Below, in pieces: positions 31,046 through 38,410 of a stretch of 38,410 nt of DNA; position 1 is the stretch's first letter, and each line of letters starts with the position of its first letter. The DNA is from Methanomassiliicoccus sp. UBA345. Its GTDB lineage: Archaea > Thermoplasmatota > Thermoplasmata > Methanomassiliicoccales > Methanomassiliicoccaceae. The stretch is from NCBI GenBank assembly GCA_002504525.1, contig DATD01000009.1:1-38410 (forward strand), given 5' to 3'. The notes under the pieces were generated by a model, which was not told where the DNA came from, ran no database searches, and worked only from the letters and a program-made list of their open reading frames with translations. The position numbers and the translations under genes are program-made.

Positions 31046-32134
31046 ATGAAAGCAAGAGCCCAGCGTATATTCTCCAGACTGGTAGAGCCAGTCGACGCGA
31101 TCCTGCTCATGAACTCCGAGGAGCCGCTCCTCGATGCTTCCTTCTTCTACGCCACCGGCCTGAAGGGTGGCCTGTTCGAGGAGTGCCCCGCCATCCTGTG
31201 GCCGGATGGGCGGGTGCAGCTCATCACATCGAGGCTGGAGGAGACCTCCGCCAGAACGTCGAGCGCCGAGGTGACGGTGTTCTCCAACAAGGCAGAGCGG
31301 GATGCCTTGCTGGCCGACGCCCTGAAAGGAGTGCAGGACCTAGGGTTCAACGCGGCGGGCATCATCCATTCCAATGTCGGAGCGGTGAAGCGCGCCGCAC
31401 CCCACGCCCGGTTGGTTGACGTCGGCGATGCCATCAAGGCGGCCAGACTGGTCAAGGACGCCGGTGAGATCGACGCCATACGGCGCGCGTGCATCATCGC
31501 ATCGAAGGTAGCCGACGAGATCCCCTCCATCCTGAGAGAGGGGATCAGCGAGAGCGAGATGGGAGCCGAGCTGGCGTACCAAATGCAGAAGCTGGGCGCC
31601 ACGTCCGTATCGTTCGAGACGATATCGGCGTTCGGCCCCGGTTCGGCGGAGCCGCACTACCTCCCCGGCGACCGAAAGCTCCGCCCCGGCGAGCCGGCGC
31701 TGTTCGACTTCGGATGCAAGTACGACCGGTACTGCTCTGACATCACCAGGACATACTTCCTCGGTTCCGTTCCTAAGAAGTTCGAGCGCGTGTACCAGGT
31801 GGTGCTGGAGGCGCAGCAGAAAGCACTGGAGGTCATCAGGGCGGGCGTCAAGGGCTCGGATGTGGATGCGGCAGCGAGGGACCACATCGAAAGCTCCGGC
31901 TTCCCCGGCGGGCTGATCCACTCCACCGGCCACGGCCTCGGACTGGCGGTGCACGACGGGGGCAGGATGGCGCCCAACGACAGCCTCGTTCTTGAGGAGA
32001 ACATGATCATGACGGTCGAGCCTGGCATATACATCCCGGGTGAGGGCGGCGTGCGCATCGAGGACGACGTGCGCGTGACCAAGGACGGCTACGAGATGCT
32101 GACCTCGGCGGACAAGCGGCTGAAGGCGGTGTGA
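31046..32134 (+). CDS. M24-family Xaa-Pro aminopeptidase-like metallopeptidase
   Basis: A 362-residue creatinase-type protein. The smaller N-terminal domain (1-125) precedes the pita-bread catalytic domain. The dinuclear metal ligands are visible: the two Asp in FDFGCKYDRYCSD, the His in STGHGLGLAVHD, the Glu in EPGIY and the Glu in VRIEDD. It should remove N-terminal residues preceding proline, acting in the cytoplasm. Its stop overlaps the next start (GTGA), forming a peptidase operon with TldD and TldE. Confidence 0.9.
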   Translation: MKARAQRIFSRLVEPVDAILLMNSEEPLLDASFFYATGLKGGLFEECPAILWPDGRVQLITSRLEETSARTSSAEVTVFSNKAERDALLADALKGVQDLGFNAAGIIHSNVGAVKRAAPHARLVDVGDAIKAARLVKDAGEIDAIRRACIIASKVADEIPSILREGISESEMGAELAYQMQKLGATSVSFETISAFGPGSAEPHYLPGDRKLRPGEPALFDFGCKYDRYCSDITRTYFLGSVPKKFERVYQVVLEAQQKALEVIRAGVKGSDVDAAARDHIESSGFPGGLIHSTGHGLGLAVHDGGRMAPNDSLVLEENMIMTVEPGIYIPGEGGVRIEDDVRVTKDGYEMLTSADKRLKAV

Positions 32135-33513
32135 GCATGCGGGACGTCATGCTCAGGGCGTTGGAGAGGATGCGGGACCTGGGTGCGGAGTTCTGCGATG
32201 TTCGCTTTCAGGACAGCACCGACCTCATGATCCGGGTGTCCGACGGCGAGGTTCGCACTCTTACCGACGCCCGACTGTCCGGCTTCGGCCTGAGGGCCCG
32301 GATCGGCGGCTCATGGGGTTACTCGGCCATCGTTACCGAGGACAGTGGCAAGGTCCTTGATGCCGCAGCCAGGGCCGTCCGCTCTGCCAGGGCCGGAACC
32401 GCTACCGGAAGGCCAATACCCGACGGAAAGGCGATGACGGGGCATCATCCAGCGCGTGTGAAGGTGCATCCTTCCGACGTACCGGTGGAGGACAAGCTGT
32501 CCATGGCGAGAGAGCTGGACGCCGCCCAGCGGACCTCGGACAAGGTGGTGAACACCAACGCGGCGTACGTGGAGGAGATCAAGAGGACCGCCGTGGTCAA
32601 CTCGCTGGGAGCCGACCTCGACTGGGAGGACGTGCGCCTTCGCCTGGTGGCCTCGACGGTGGCGGCTGAAGCCGGAAGGAGGGAGATGTACCACTCATTC
32701 ATGGACGGCACCGGAGGAATGGAGGTTCTGAAGAAGAGGGACCTGCATGAGATGGGAGCGGCCGCGGCCAAGGAGGCCGTGGCCATGCTAGGAGGAATAA
32801 AGCCGCCGAGCGGCCGCATCACCTGCATCACCGATCCGGTCATTTCCGGCCTGCTGGCCCACGAGGTCATGGGACATGCATCAGAGGCGGACGAGATCGT
32901 GAAGAGGCGTTCGTTCCTCACCGACAAGGTCGGCCAGGCCGTCGCGAACGAGCAGATCACCATGGTGGACGACGGTTCGGTCGATGGCGCGCACGGCTCC
33001 ATACAGTTCGACGATGAGGGGACGTCGTCCTCGCGCACGGTCATCATCGAGAACGGCGTGTATCGCGGGTACATGCACTCCCTGGAGACGGCCGCCGAGC
33101 TGAACGCCAAGCCGACCGGCAACGCGCGGGCTCAGGACTTCGGCCGTCGGATGTGGGTACGCATGACCAACACGTTCTTCGAGGCTGGCGATTGGACGCT
33201 GGAGGAGATCATCGAGGACGTGAAGTTCGGCGTCATCACCGACAGCATGATCAATGGCATGGAGGACCCAGTGGGCGGAGGCTTCGAGGCCAAGGCCCTG
33301 CGCGGATTCCTGGTCGAGAACGGACGGATCACCAGACCGGTGCGCTCCCTCACTCTGACCGGAAAGGCCCTGGACATCCTCAGGACGACCGATGCCGTGG
33401 GCGACCGCGTCCAACTGGATGCCGGCATGTGCGGCAAGGGCGCAGAGGACTGGGTCCCGGTCGCGTCAGGCGGCCCATACTGTCGCTCACAGATCATCGT
33501 GGGAGGTGACTGA
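32131..33513 (+). CDS. tldD: TldD-family metalloprotease
   Basis: A 460-residue catalytic half of the TldD/TldE protease. The zinc motif HEVMGH, in LLAHEVMGHASEAD near residue 245, is intact and conforms to the family's HExxxH. TldD-TldE cleaves unfolded peptides and matures certain modified peptides. The start is GTG 32131 overlapping the previous stop, or the ATG two codons later. tldE follows immediately. Confidence 0.92.
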   Translation: MSMRDVMLRALERMRDLGAEFCDVRFQDSTDLMIRVSDGEVRTLTDARLSGFGLRARIGGSWGYSAIVTEDSGKVLDAAARAVRSARAGTATGRPIPDGKAMTGHHPARVKVHPSDVPVEDKLSMARELDAAQRTSDKVVNTNAAYVEEIKRTAVVNSLGADLDWEDVRLRLVASTVAAEAGRREMYHSFMDGTGGMEVLKKRDLHEMGAAAAKEAVAMLGGIKPPSGRITCITDPVISGLLAHEVMGHASEADEIVKRRSFLTDKVGQAVANEQITMVDDGSVDGAHGSIQFDDEGTSSSRTVIIENGVYRGYMHSLETAAELNAKPTGNARAQDFGRRMWVRMTNTFFEAGDWTLEEIIEDVKFGVITDSMINGMEDPVGGGFEAKALRGFLVENGRITRPVRSLTLTGKALDILRTTDAVGDRVQLDAGMCGKGAEDWVPVASGGPYCRSQIIVGGD

Positions 33514-34863
33514 ATGGACCTTCGAGAACTGGCCGACAGAGCGCTCAAGGCATGTGGCGATGCTTCGCAGGCCGAGGTCTTCGCCGCCTCCGGGCGCACG
33601 GTAAGCGTGTACCTCGACGACGGCCGCATCAAGAACGTCGAGGAGAAGGATGACATTGGCATATCATTGAGGGTGCTGAAGGGGCGGCGCGTGGGACAGG
33701 CCTCCTCGACCTGCTCCACCATTGAGGACGCCGAGCGCTGTGCGAGAGCAGCGTCGAGGCTGGCCGACCTGGCCCCGGCCTCGAAGAGCTTCGACCGCCT
33801 TCCGTCACCATCAAAGGCGACGCTGGCGCCGAACAACTGGGACCCTCTGGTGGCGCAGCTGGGCGGGAGCACGCTGTGCGAGCTGACCTCGGCCGTGGCT
33901 GGAGCTGCCGAAGCCCGAGGCGTCAAGGTGCCCAAGGGCATGATACGCGGAGGGGCGGTGGAGACGCTGGTTCGAAACACCAATGGAGTGGATGCCGAGA
34001 ACCGCTACACCGCGGTGTTCTCCGACTTCTCATCCATGACCTCCGGGCCCCAACCGGGGGAGGGCGTGGCGTCATACACCTCCCCCTGGCTGGAAGGTCT
34101 CGACCCCTATTGCATGGGCGCCTCCCTGGCCGAACAGGCCATGGCGGCACAGTGTGCGACGACGCTGCCCTCGTCGCTTCGCATTCCGGTGTTCATCGTG
34201 CCAGATGAGCTGGGGAACATGCTGGACATCCTGGTGGGATCGGCAGCGAGCGCCGACATCGTGCAGCGCAAACGGAGCCCCTGGGCGGGCAAGCTAGGGC
34301 AGCAGGTTGCCTCGCCTGAGATCACCATCGTCGACGATCCCGGGGACCCGAGGGCGGTGCTGTCGGCGCCGTACGACGATGAGGGCGTGCCGACCGCCGT
34401 GCGGCCGGTGGTGGAGAACGGCGTCCTTCGCTCGTACTTATACGATGCGTACTCCTCCTCGGTCAAGGGCCAAGCGCCATCGGGCAACGGCCTGCGCAGG
34501 GGGCCACACAACTCCCAGTACGTGTTCCGCGGCGGCGTTTCGGCCGGCCACTTCAACCTGCTGGTCTCGCCCGGAGGTCGGAACCGGGAGCAAATGCTGT
34601 CCTCGTTCGACCGCTGCGCCCTCATCGAGAAGGTCTCCAGCCCCGACGTGAACCCGGTGACCGGGGCCTTCGCGCTTGAGGTCCGCCTCGGTCATGTTTT
34701 GGAGCATGGCACGGTGAAAAGCTCGTTCAAGCACGCCCTGGTGGTCGGAAATCTGCTGGAGGCGCTGAAGAGCGTGGTGGCGATCGGCCGCGACGTCCAA
34801 GTGGTGCGATCGACCATCCTGCCCACCATCGGCATGGAGGGCATCGAGGTGGTGGTGGGCTGA
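33514..34863 (+). CDS. tldE: TldE/PmbA-family protease subunit
   Basis: A 449-residue non-catalytic partner of TldD. It shares the fold (N-terminal EVFAASGRTVSVYLDDGRIKN, C-terminal TIVDDP and RGGVSAGHFNLLVS segments) but lacks an HExxxH motif, as expected for TldE, which completes the active site as a heterodimer. The ATG follows the TldD stop with no gap and uses the GGAGGTGA ribosome-binding site inside the tldD end. Confidence 0.9.
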   Translation: MDLRELADRALKACGDASQAEVFAASGRTVSVYLDDGRIKNVEEKDDIGISLRVLKGRRVGQASSTCSTIEDAERCARAASRLADLAPASKSFDRLPSPSKATLAPNNWDPLVAQLGGSTLCELTSAVAGAAEARGVKVPKGMIRGGAVETLVRNTNGVDAENRYTAVFSDFSSMTSGPQPGEGVASYTSPWLEGLDPYCMGASLAEQAMAAQCATTLPSSLRIPVFIVPDELGNMLDILVGSAASADIVQRKRSPWAGKLGQQVASPEITIVDDPGDPRAVLSAPYDDEGVPTAVRPVVENGVLRSYLYDAYSSSVKGQAPSGNGLRRGPHNSQYVFRGGVSAGHFNLLVSPGGRNREQMLSSFDRCALIEKVSSPDVNPVTGAFALEVRLGHVLEHGTVKSSFKHALVVGNLLEALKSVVAIGRDVQVVRSTILPTIGMEGIEVVVG

Positions 34864-34869
34864 GGTCCC

Positions 34870-35337
34870 TCAAGCATCCTTGATCCAGGCGATGTTCGTC
34901 TCCATGATGCCGAACTGCACCTCGCCGCTGTGACCAGACATCCGGGCGGCGTAGGGGAAGTTGTGCACCGGATCGACAAATTGCTCGGTCTGCACGTTGC
35001 CGTCGTCCTTGACCTCGATGCGCTGATAGCGGACCAACTTCCTATCTCCGAACTTCGTGGGGACCGTCTCCTCGCCCATCCGCGTACCGTCGGCGCGGAC
35101 CGACCAGCCGGCCAGCACTCCACCCAGGTCCGAGAGGTCGGTGCCGTCGAACGGGAACGTCACCCGGGCGCGCTTGAGGAACGGCACGCCCTTGGGCATG
35201 ACATCCACGAGGTACTCGCCGTTCTTGACCTTAACGACCTTGATGGCCATGATCCCCTGCACCTGGGCCGTGCCTACATTGCCAACGACCGAGTATATGA
35301 CATGGTCTCCCTTCTTCAGCAACGCCTCGCCGGCCAT
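34870..35337 (-). CDS. Hypothetical protein, 155 residues
   Basis: I do not recognise this family. The protein is soluble and rich in beta-strand patterns (KKGDHVIYSVVGNVGTAQVQ, KVVKVKNGEYLVDVMP). The start resembles small beta-barrel domains, and the second half (RYQRIEVKDDGNVQTEQF) could be another barrel. AGGAGG sits eight bases before ATG 35337 and two bases before the alternative ATG 35343, which overlaps the upstream stop (ATGA). It is co-transcribed with the cyclophilin-like gene. Confidence 0.6.
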   Translation of the reverse strand: MAGEALLKKGDHVIYSVVGNVGTAQVQGIMAIKVVKVKNGEYLVDVMPKGVPFLKRARVTFPFDGTDLSDLGGVLAGWSVRADGTRMGEETVPTKFGDRKLVRYQRIEVKDDGNVQTEQFVDPVHNFPYAARMSGHSGEVQFGIMETNIAWIKDA

Positions 35338-35339
35338 GT

Positions 35340-35714
35340 TCATAACCTCCTGACCAGCACCTTCATGCGGTCGCCCACCGCCTCGAAGCGGCGCGGGTCT
35401 CCGATCAGTCGGCCGATCGGCGTGACCTCGGAGATGGCTTCCGGCTTCCCGTCCTTGCTGAGCGGCGTCGGCCCGTAGAAGATGCACATTGCCCTACCGG
35501 TAGGCCAGAAGGCGACCTCTCCTGCCTCCAGCACCGTCCGGCCGTTCTCCAGCATGGCGTCATCCACCGGGACCTCGAAGTATATCTCCTCGCCCCACGC
35601 GTTCGTCCTGGCCTCGAACGGAGCGGCCAGCCAAATGGCGTTTGCAGCATCGGTGTCGTTGAGATCGATCTCGAAATCGTTCTCCCCGATCATGAGAAGG
35701 ATGCGTTTGTTCAT
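35340..35714 (-). CDS. Cyclophilin-like fold protein (DUF369 type)
   Basis: A 124-residue protein matching the archaeal/bacterial TM1367-like family with a cyclophilin-type beta-barrel. Its pattern is typical: an LNDTDAANAIWLAAPFEA segment, then YFEVPV, AGEVAFWPTGRAMCIFYGPTP and a GRLIGDP turn. The biochemical activity of the family is not established, and the prolyl-isomerase residues of true cyclophilins are not evident. Its stop overlaps the start region of the next reverse-strand gene. Confidence 0.8.
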   Translation of the reverse strand: MNKRILLMIGENDFEIDLNDTDAANAIWLAAPFEARTNAWGEEIYFEVPVDDAMLENGRTVLEAGEVAFWPTGRAMCIFYGPTPLSKDGKPEAISEVTPIGRLIGDPRRFEAVGDRMKVLVRRL

Positions 35715-35789
35715 GTTCCCATCCGATTAAGTGGACGGTGCTAGTTATCTCTTTCCCGGCGGGACGGCGACGGACCGGGCGAACGACGA

Positions 35790-35801
35790 ATTGATTATAT
35801 C
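35790..35801 (+). promoter_or_regulatory. Putative TATA box for the FkbM methyltransferase
   Basis: ATTGATTATATC lies about 25-33 bases before ATG 35825, suggesting a leaderless message. Confidence 0.5.
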
Positions 35802-35824
35802 GGAGAGGCAGAAAACAGGACTTG

Positions 35825-36670
35825 ATGAATCCCGCAGACCTCTTCCTACGAGCCGTGGAGTTCTATGTCGTTCCCCTCATGCCGCCGTCGGCACTGCGGG
35901 ACGAGGCGCATTCCATCCTATACAGCAGACGGTGGGACGAATCGTCCCTGTTCAGAGGATTTCAGGTTCGACAGAAGCGAGGGCGTGCGATCGTAACGTA
36001 TCGGGGGCATGTCTGCCAGTTCATTTGTGAGAACTACCGGGAGCTGGAGCTGCCCGCCCTCAACGGTTACATGCTTCGCCATTCTCCAGGCCCGGGCGAC
36101 GTGGTGGTCGACGGCGGTGCCTACCGCGGACACTTCACCATCCTAGCGGCCCGGATGGTCAGACCAGAGGGCAAGGTCATCGCGTTCGAGCCGGACCGAC
36201 GCAACCGGGAGAGGCTTCGCGAGAACGTCGAGCTGAACAAACTTGACAACGTCATCATCGTCCCCAAGGGCCTATGGTCATCGGACCGCCGCATGGCCTT
36301 CTGCGAGTACGGGGAGGATTATTCCGCCCTCCCCTACGATGATCTTCACTGCAACGTCAATCTTAGGCATGAGGCCAACGGCGAGGTCGACATGGTCGAG
36401 CTGGACAGCGAGCTGAAGCGCCTGGGGATCGACCGCCTGGACTTCCTGAAATTGGATATCGAGGGATCGGAGATCGAGGCGGTGAAGGGCGCGAGGGACG
36501 TTCTAACGAACAACGACGTCAAGGTAGCCATCGCCTCCTACCACGAGGTCGAAGGACGGAGGACATGCTTCGCGCTCGAGGACATACTGACCGACCTCGG
36601 ATATCAGGCGGAGACCAACTTCCCGCTGCACATCACCACCTACGCGCACAAGCCATCGATGGGTCGATGA
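35825..36670 (+). CDS. FkbM-family SAM-dependent methyltransferase
   Basis: A 281-residue class I methyltransferase. The SAM motif I is VVVDGGAYRGHFTI (about residues 94-107), motif II is VIAFEPDRRN, and the FkbM-typical FLKLDIEGSEIEAVKGA segment lies around 200-216. Family members O-methylate sugars, polyketides or other small molecules. Here the substrate is unknown and no glycan or secondary-metabolite genes adjoin. A TTG codon directly before ATG 35825 is in frame, but ATG is the simpler start. The gene stands alone between convergent and divergent neighbours. Confidence 0.85.
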   Translation: MNPADLFLRAVEFYVVPLMPPSALRDEAHSILYSRRWDESSLFRGFQVRQKRGRAIVTYRGHVCQFICENYRELELPALNGYMLRHSPGPGDVVVDGGAYRGHFTILAARMVRPEGKVIAFEPDRRNRERLRENVELNKLDNVIIVPKGLWSSDRRMAFCEYGEDYSALPYDDLHCNVNLRHEANGEVDMVELDSELKRLGIDRLDFLKLDIEGSEIEAVKGARDVLTNNDVKVAIASYHEVEGRRTCFALEDILTDLGYQAETNFPLHITTYAHKPSMGR

Positions 36671-36758
36671 ACGCGTATGGGATGACGTTTCCATCCTAAT
36701 AGGTGGATGCTAACGATGAATAAAAATGAGATAGGAAAGGGGTGTTTGGGAAAGGAGT

Positions 36759-37751
36759 TTACTTTCTCTCGAAGAGGGCGCGGATATCCTTGCCGACCTT
36801 CTCGATCTGCTTGTCCGCCTCTGCGGCCTCGAGCTTCTTCATGTTGGCCAGGTCGTTGGGCCACTCCTTCGTCCATTCGTCGGCGAACTTGCCGGAGTTG
36901 ATCTCCTCGAGGATCTTCTCCATCTCCTTCTTGGACTCGGCGTTGATGACGCGGTCCCTGCGGGTCAGCCCGCCGAACTCCGCGGTGTTGGACACCGAGT
37001 TCCACATGTGCATCATGCCGCCAGACTGGATGAGGTCGACGATGAGCTTCAGCTCGTGCAGCACCTCGAAGTAGGCGATCTCGGGGCGGTAGCCGCCCTT
37101 CACCAGGGTGTCGAAGCCGGCCTGGATGAGCGCGGTGACGCCGCCGCAAAGGACGGCCTGCTCGCCGAACAGGTCGGAGGTCGCTTCCTCGCGGAAGTTG
37201 GTCTCCAGCACGCCGGCCTTGGTGGCCCCGATGCCCTTGGCCAGAGCGAGAGCGAGCTTCTTGGCGTTCCCGCTGGCATCCTTGTGCACGGCGATCAGCG
37301 CCGGCACGCCGAAGCCCTCGGTGAAGGTCTGGCGCACCATGCGGCCCGGCGACTTGGGCGCCATCATGATGACGTCGCAGGTGGCGGGAGGAGTGATGAG
37401 ATCGAAAGTGATGGCGAATCCGTGAGCGAATTCCAGCGCGGCGCCCGCCTTAAGGTTGGGGGCGATCTGCTCCTTGTACACACGGGGCTGCACCTCGTCG
37501 GGGAGGAGCACCATTACTACGTCGGCGCCCTTGACCGCCTCGGGAATCTCGGCGACCATAAGGCCGTCCTTCTGGGCGTTCTCCCAGGACTTGCCGCTCT
37601 TGCGCAGGCCGACCACCACATCGAGGCCGGAGTCGTGCAGGCACAGCGCCTGCGCCCGCCCCTGGTTGCCGTAGCCGATGACGGCAATCTTCTTCCCCTT
37701 CAGCACGCCCAGGTCGGCGTCAGAATCGTGATAGATCGTAGTAACCATCAT
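36759..37751 (-). CDS. ilvC: Ketol-acid reductoisomerase
   Basis: A 330-residue enzyme converting 2-acetolactate to dihydroxyisovalerate in valine/leucine/isoleucine synthesis, with Mg2+ and NAD(P)H. The cofactor loop is GYGNQGRAQ followed by GLRKSGKSW, whose Arg and Ser residues favour NADPH. The His of FAHGFAI and the acidic metal ligands in DLFGEQAVLCGG and YFEVLHELKLI are present. This is the short class I form. It starts at ATG 37751 (or 37748), nine bases after ilvN, with GGTGG in front. A T-rich stretch after the stop may terminate the operon. Confidence 0.95.
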   Translation of the reverse strand: MMVTTIYHDSDADLGVLKGKKIAVIGYGNQGRAQALCLHDSGLDVVVGLRKSGKSWENAQKDGLMVAEIPEAVKGADVVMVLLPDEVQPRVYKEQIAPNLKAGAALEFAHGFAITFDLITPPATCDVIMMAPKSPGRMVRQTFTEGFGVPALIAVHKDASGNAKKLALALAKGIGATKAGVLETNFREEATSDLFGEQAVLCGGVTALIQAGFDTLVKGGYRPEIAYFEVLHELKLIVDLIQSGGMMHMWNSVSNTAEFGGLTRRDRVINAESKKEMEKILEEINSGKFADEWTKEWPNDLANMKKLEAAEADKQIEKVGKDIRALFERK

Positions 37752-37760
37752 TCCACCGTT

Positions 37761-38126
37761 CTAGTTGCTCTCCGGCCTATTCGTACCCCGATATAAACAA
37801 TGTTCGGCCGCCTTCTTCATCGCGCCAGCGTCCTTGTCGGCGCCGCATGCGACGAGGAAATCGGAGCCCTTGTCGGGCGACGATTCCCAGAAGCAGAAAT
37901 AGTCCTCGTCGAGGTACTCCGCGGAGTTGACGTCTTGGAGAGCAGCAAGAGCATGCAGCAGCCGGCCGTTCATGTTGCCGGTGTTCGCTTCCACGATTAT
38001 GGTGATGAGACCGTTGCTCCTGGCCATGAACGACTTCTCAACGTCTATCTTCCTCCTGCCCAGCTCCACCAGGACTCTCTGGAAGAGCCCCGGGGAGTCG
38101 TTTCCGACTATCTTCATAAGTTCCAT
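37761..38126 (-). CDS. ilvN: Acetolactate synthase regulatory (small) subunit
   Basis: An ACT-domain protein of 121 residues from ATG 38126. The ACT core (NDSPGLFQRVLVELGRRKID, then SNGLITIIVEA) begins at the N-terminus, matching subunits that bind valine and modulate IlvB. It is shorter than the usual about 160 residues and may lack the full C-terminal domain. GAGGT lies eight bases before 38126; the in-frame GTG 38132 is the alternative. It overlaps the ilvB end by 13 bases. Confidence 0.88.
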   Translation of the reverse strand: MELMKIVGNDSPGLFQRVLVELGRRKIDVEKSFMARSNGLITIIVEANTGNMNGRLLHALAALQDVNSAEYLDEDYFCFWESSPDKGSDFLVACGADKDAGAMKKAAEHCLYRGTNRPESN

Positions 38127-38410
38127 CCGCACCTACCTCGTATGATGTTGTTGGCCCCGCCGCCCGGCGGGATCATTGGAAGGACATCCTCCTCCGGGTC
38201 GACCATGACATCGATGATATACGGGACCTCCGAGGCCACCGCATTCTGTATCGCTTCGTCCAGCTCCGAGGAGCGGTCCACACGGACGCCGTCCGCCCCG
38301 TAGGCCTGCGCCAGCTTGACGAAGTCGGGATTGTTCGCTAGCTCCGTCCCGGAGAACCTCCTCTCGTTGAACAGCTTCTGCCACTGCCGGACCATGCCCA
38401 GGTAGTTGTT
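38114..38410 (-). CDS. ilvB: Acetolactate synthase catalytic (large) subunit, C-terminal fragment
   Basis: The final 98 residues of the thiamine-diphosphate enzyme that condenses pyruvate (or pyruvate and 2-oxobutyrate). NNYLGMVRQWQKLF is the classic segment after the ThDP-Mg2+ site. The ending VDPEEDVLPMIPPGGG is typical of IlvB. The start lies beyond base 38410. First gene of ilvB-ilvN-ilvC. Confidence 0.93.
   Translation of the reverse strand, partial: NNYLGMVRQWQKLFNERRFSGTELANNPDFVKLAQAYGADGVRVDRSSELDEAIQNAVASEVPYIIDVMVDPEEDVLPMIPPGGGANNIIRGRCGWNL

Noticed and set aside
36688..36711. CATCC ... GGATG dyad before the ilvC terminator region
   Set aside because: Orientation and spacing differ from the TGGATG-n-CATCCA operators, and no promoter lies next to it; probably chance.

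Overview
The window looks like a chromosomal segment of a methylotrophic methanogen or a close relative in the Thermoplasmata, most likely the order Methanomassiliicoccales. This is inferred from gene content and signals, not from a marker gene. Supporting signs are high GC with archaeal-style promoters (AT-rich TATA boxes about 25-35 bases before the start, several apparently leaderless), corrinoid methyl-transfer proteins, a heterodisulfide-reductase-like CCG protein, and archaeal families: a THUMP/Tan1-like protein, archease, a DUF2116 Zn-ribbon, aconitase X, a Bat-type HTH regulator and a DUF369 cyclophilin-like protein. No rRNA, tRNA, CRISPR array, insertion sequence or prophage was seen. 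The window is gene-dense and no gene-free stretch reaches 300 bases.

Layout. Bases 1-5300: a truncated aldehyde dehydrogenase (-), an alpha/beta-hydrolase-like protein that lacks its nucleophile, a ferredoxin-domain protein, and a Zn alcohol dehydrogenase followed by a TrpD-like protein. The last pair sits behind a cluster of TGGATG/CATCCA dyads. Bases 5300-14850: a hypothetical, a DUF2116 Zn-ribbon, a tightly packed (-) operon larA-like / hdrD-like / folP, a membrane protein, an APC permease, a THUMP protein, and a (-) run of DUF169 protein / SAM methyltransferase / aconitase X. Bases 15180-24945: the most unusual block. It holds a corrinoid protein, a URO-D-family methyltransferase with the MtaA-type zinc site, a second corrinoid protein, a CobW/HypB-type GTPase, a His-rich unknown, a Zn-ribbon protein, a divergent Bat-type regulator, two tandem hydantoinase/oxoprolinase-like ATPases and two DGC-type cysteine proteins. 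Bases 24940-30040: an EhaR-like HAD protein, a possible 55-aa gene, a PfkB kinase, a mevalonate-pathway decarboxylase, archease, aspartate dehydrogenase and a histone-H1-tail-like protein. Bases 30250-38410: a PurN-like formyltransferase, an M24 peptidase, TldD/TldE, an unknown plus a cyclophilin-like protein, an FkbM methyltransferase, and the branched-chain amino acid genes ilvB(partial)-ilvN-ilvC.

Working hypothesis: 15180-24945 encodes a methyl-group transfer system that lacks any of the well-known substrate methyltransferases (MtaB, MtmB, MtbB, MttB) and lacks RamA. The URO-D protein would move methyl groups to or from the two corrinoid proteins. The GTPase and Zn-ribbon pair could deliver metal. 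The two ASKHA-type ATPases with the DGC proteins could serve maintenance or activation. The shared dyads before the alcohol dehydrogenase/TrpD unit and before the first corrinoid gene suggest co-regulation. These links are inference from proximity and motifs. The corrinoid, URO-D, LarA, HdrD, TldD, IlvC and similar family calls rest on visible motifs.
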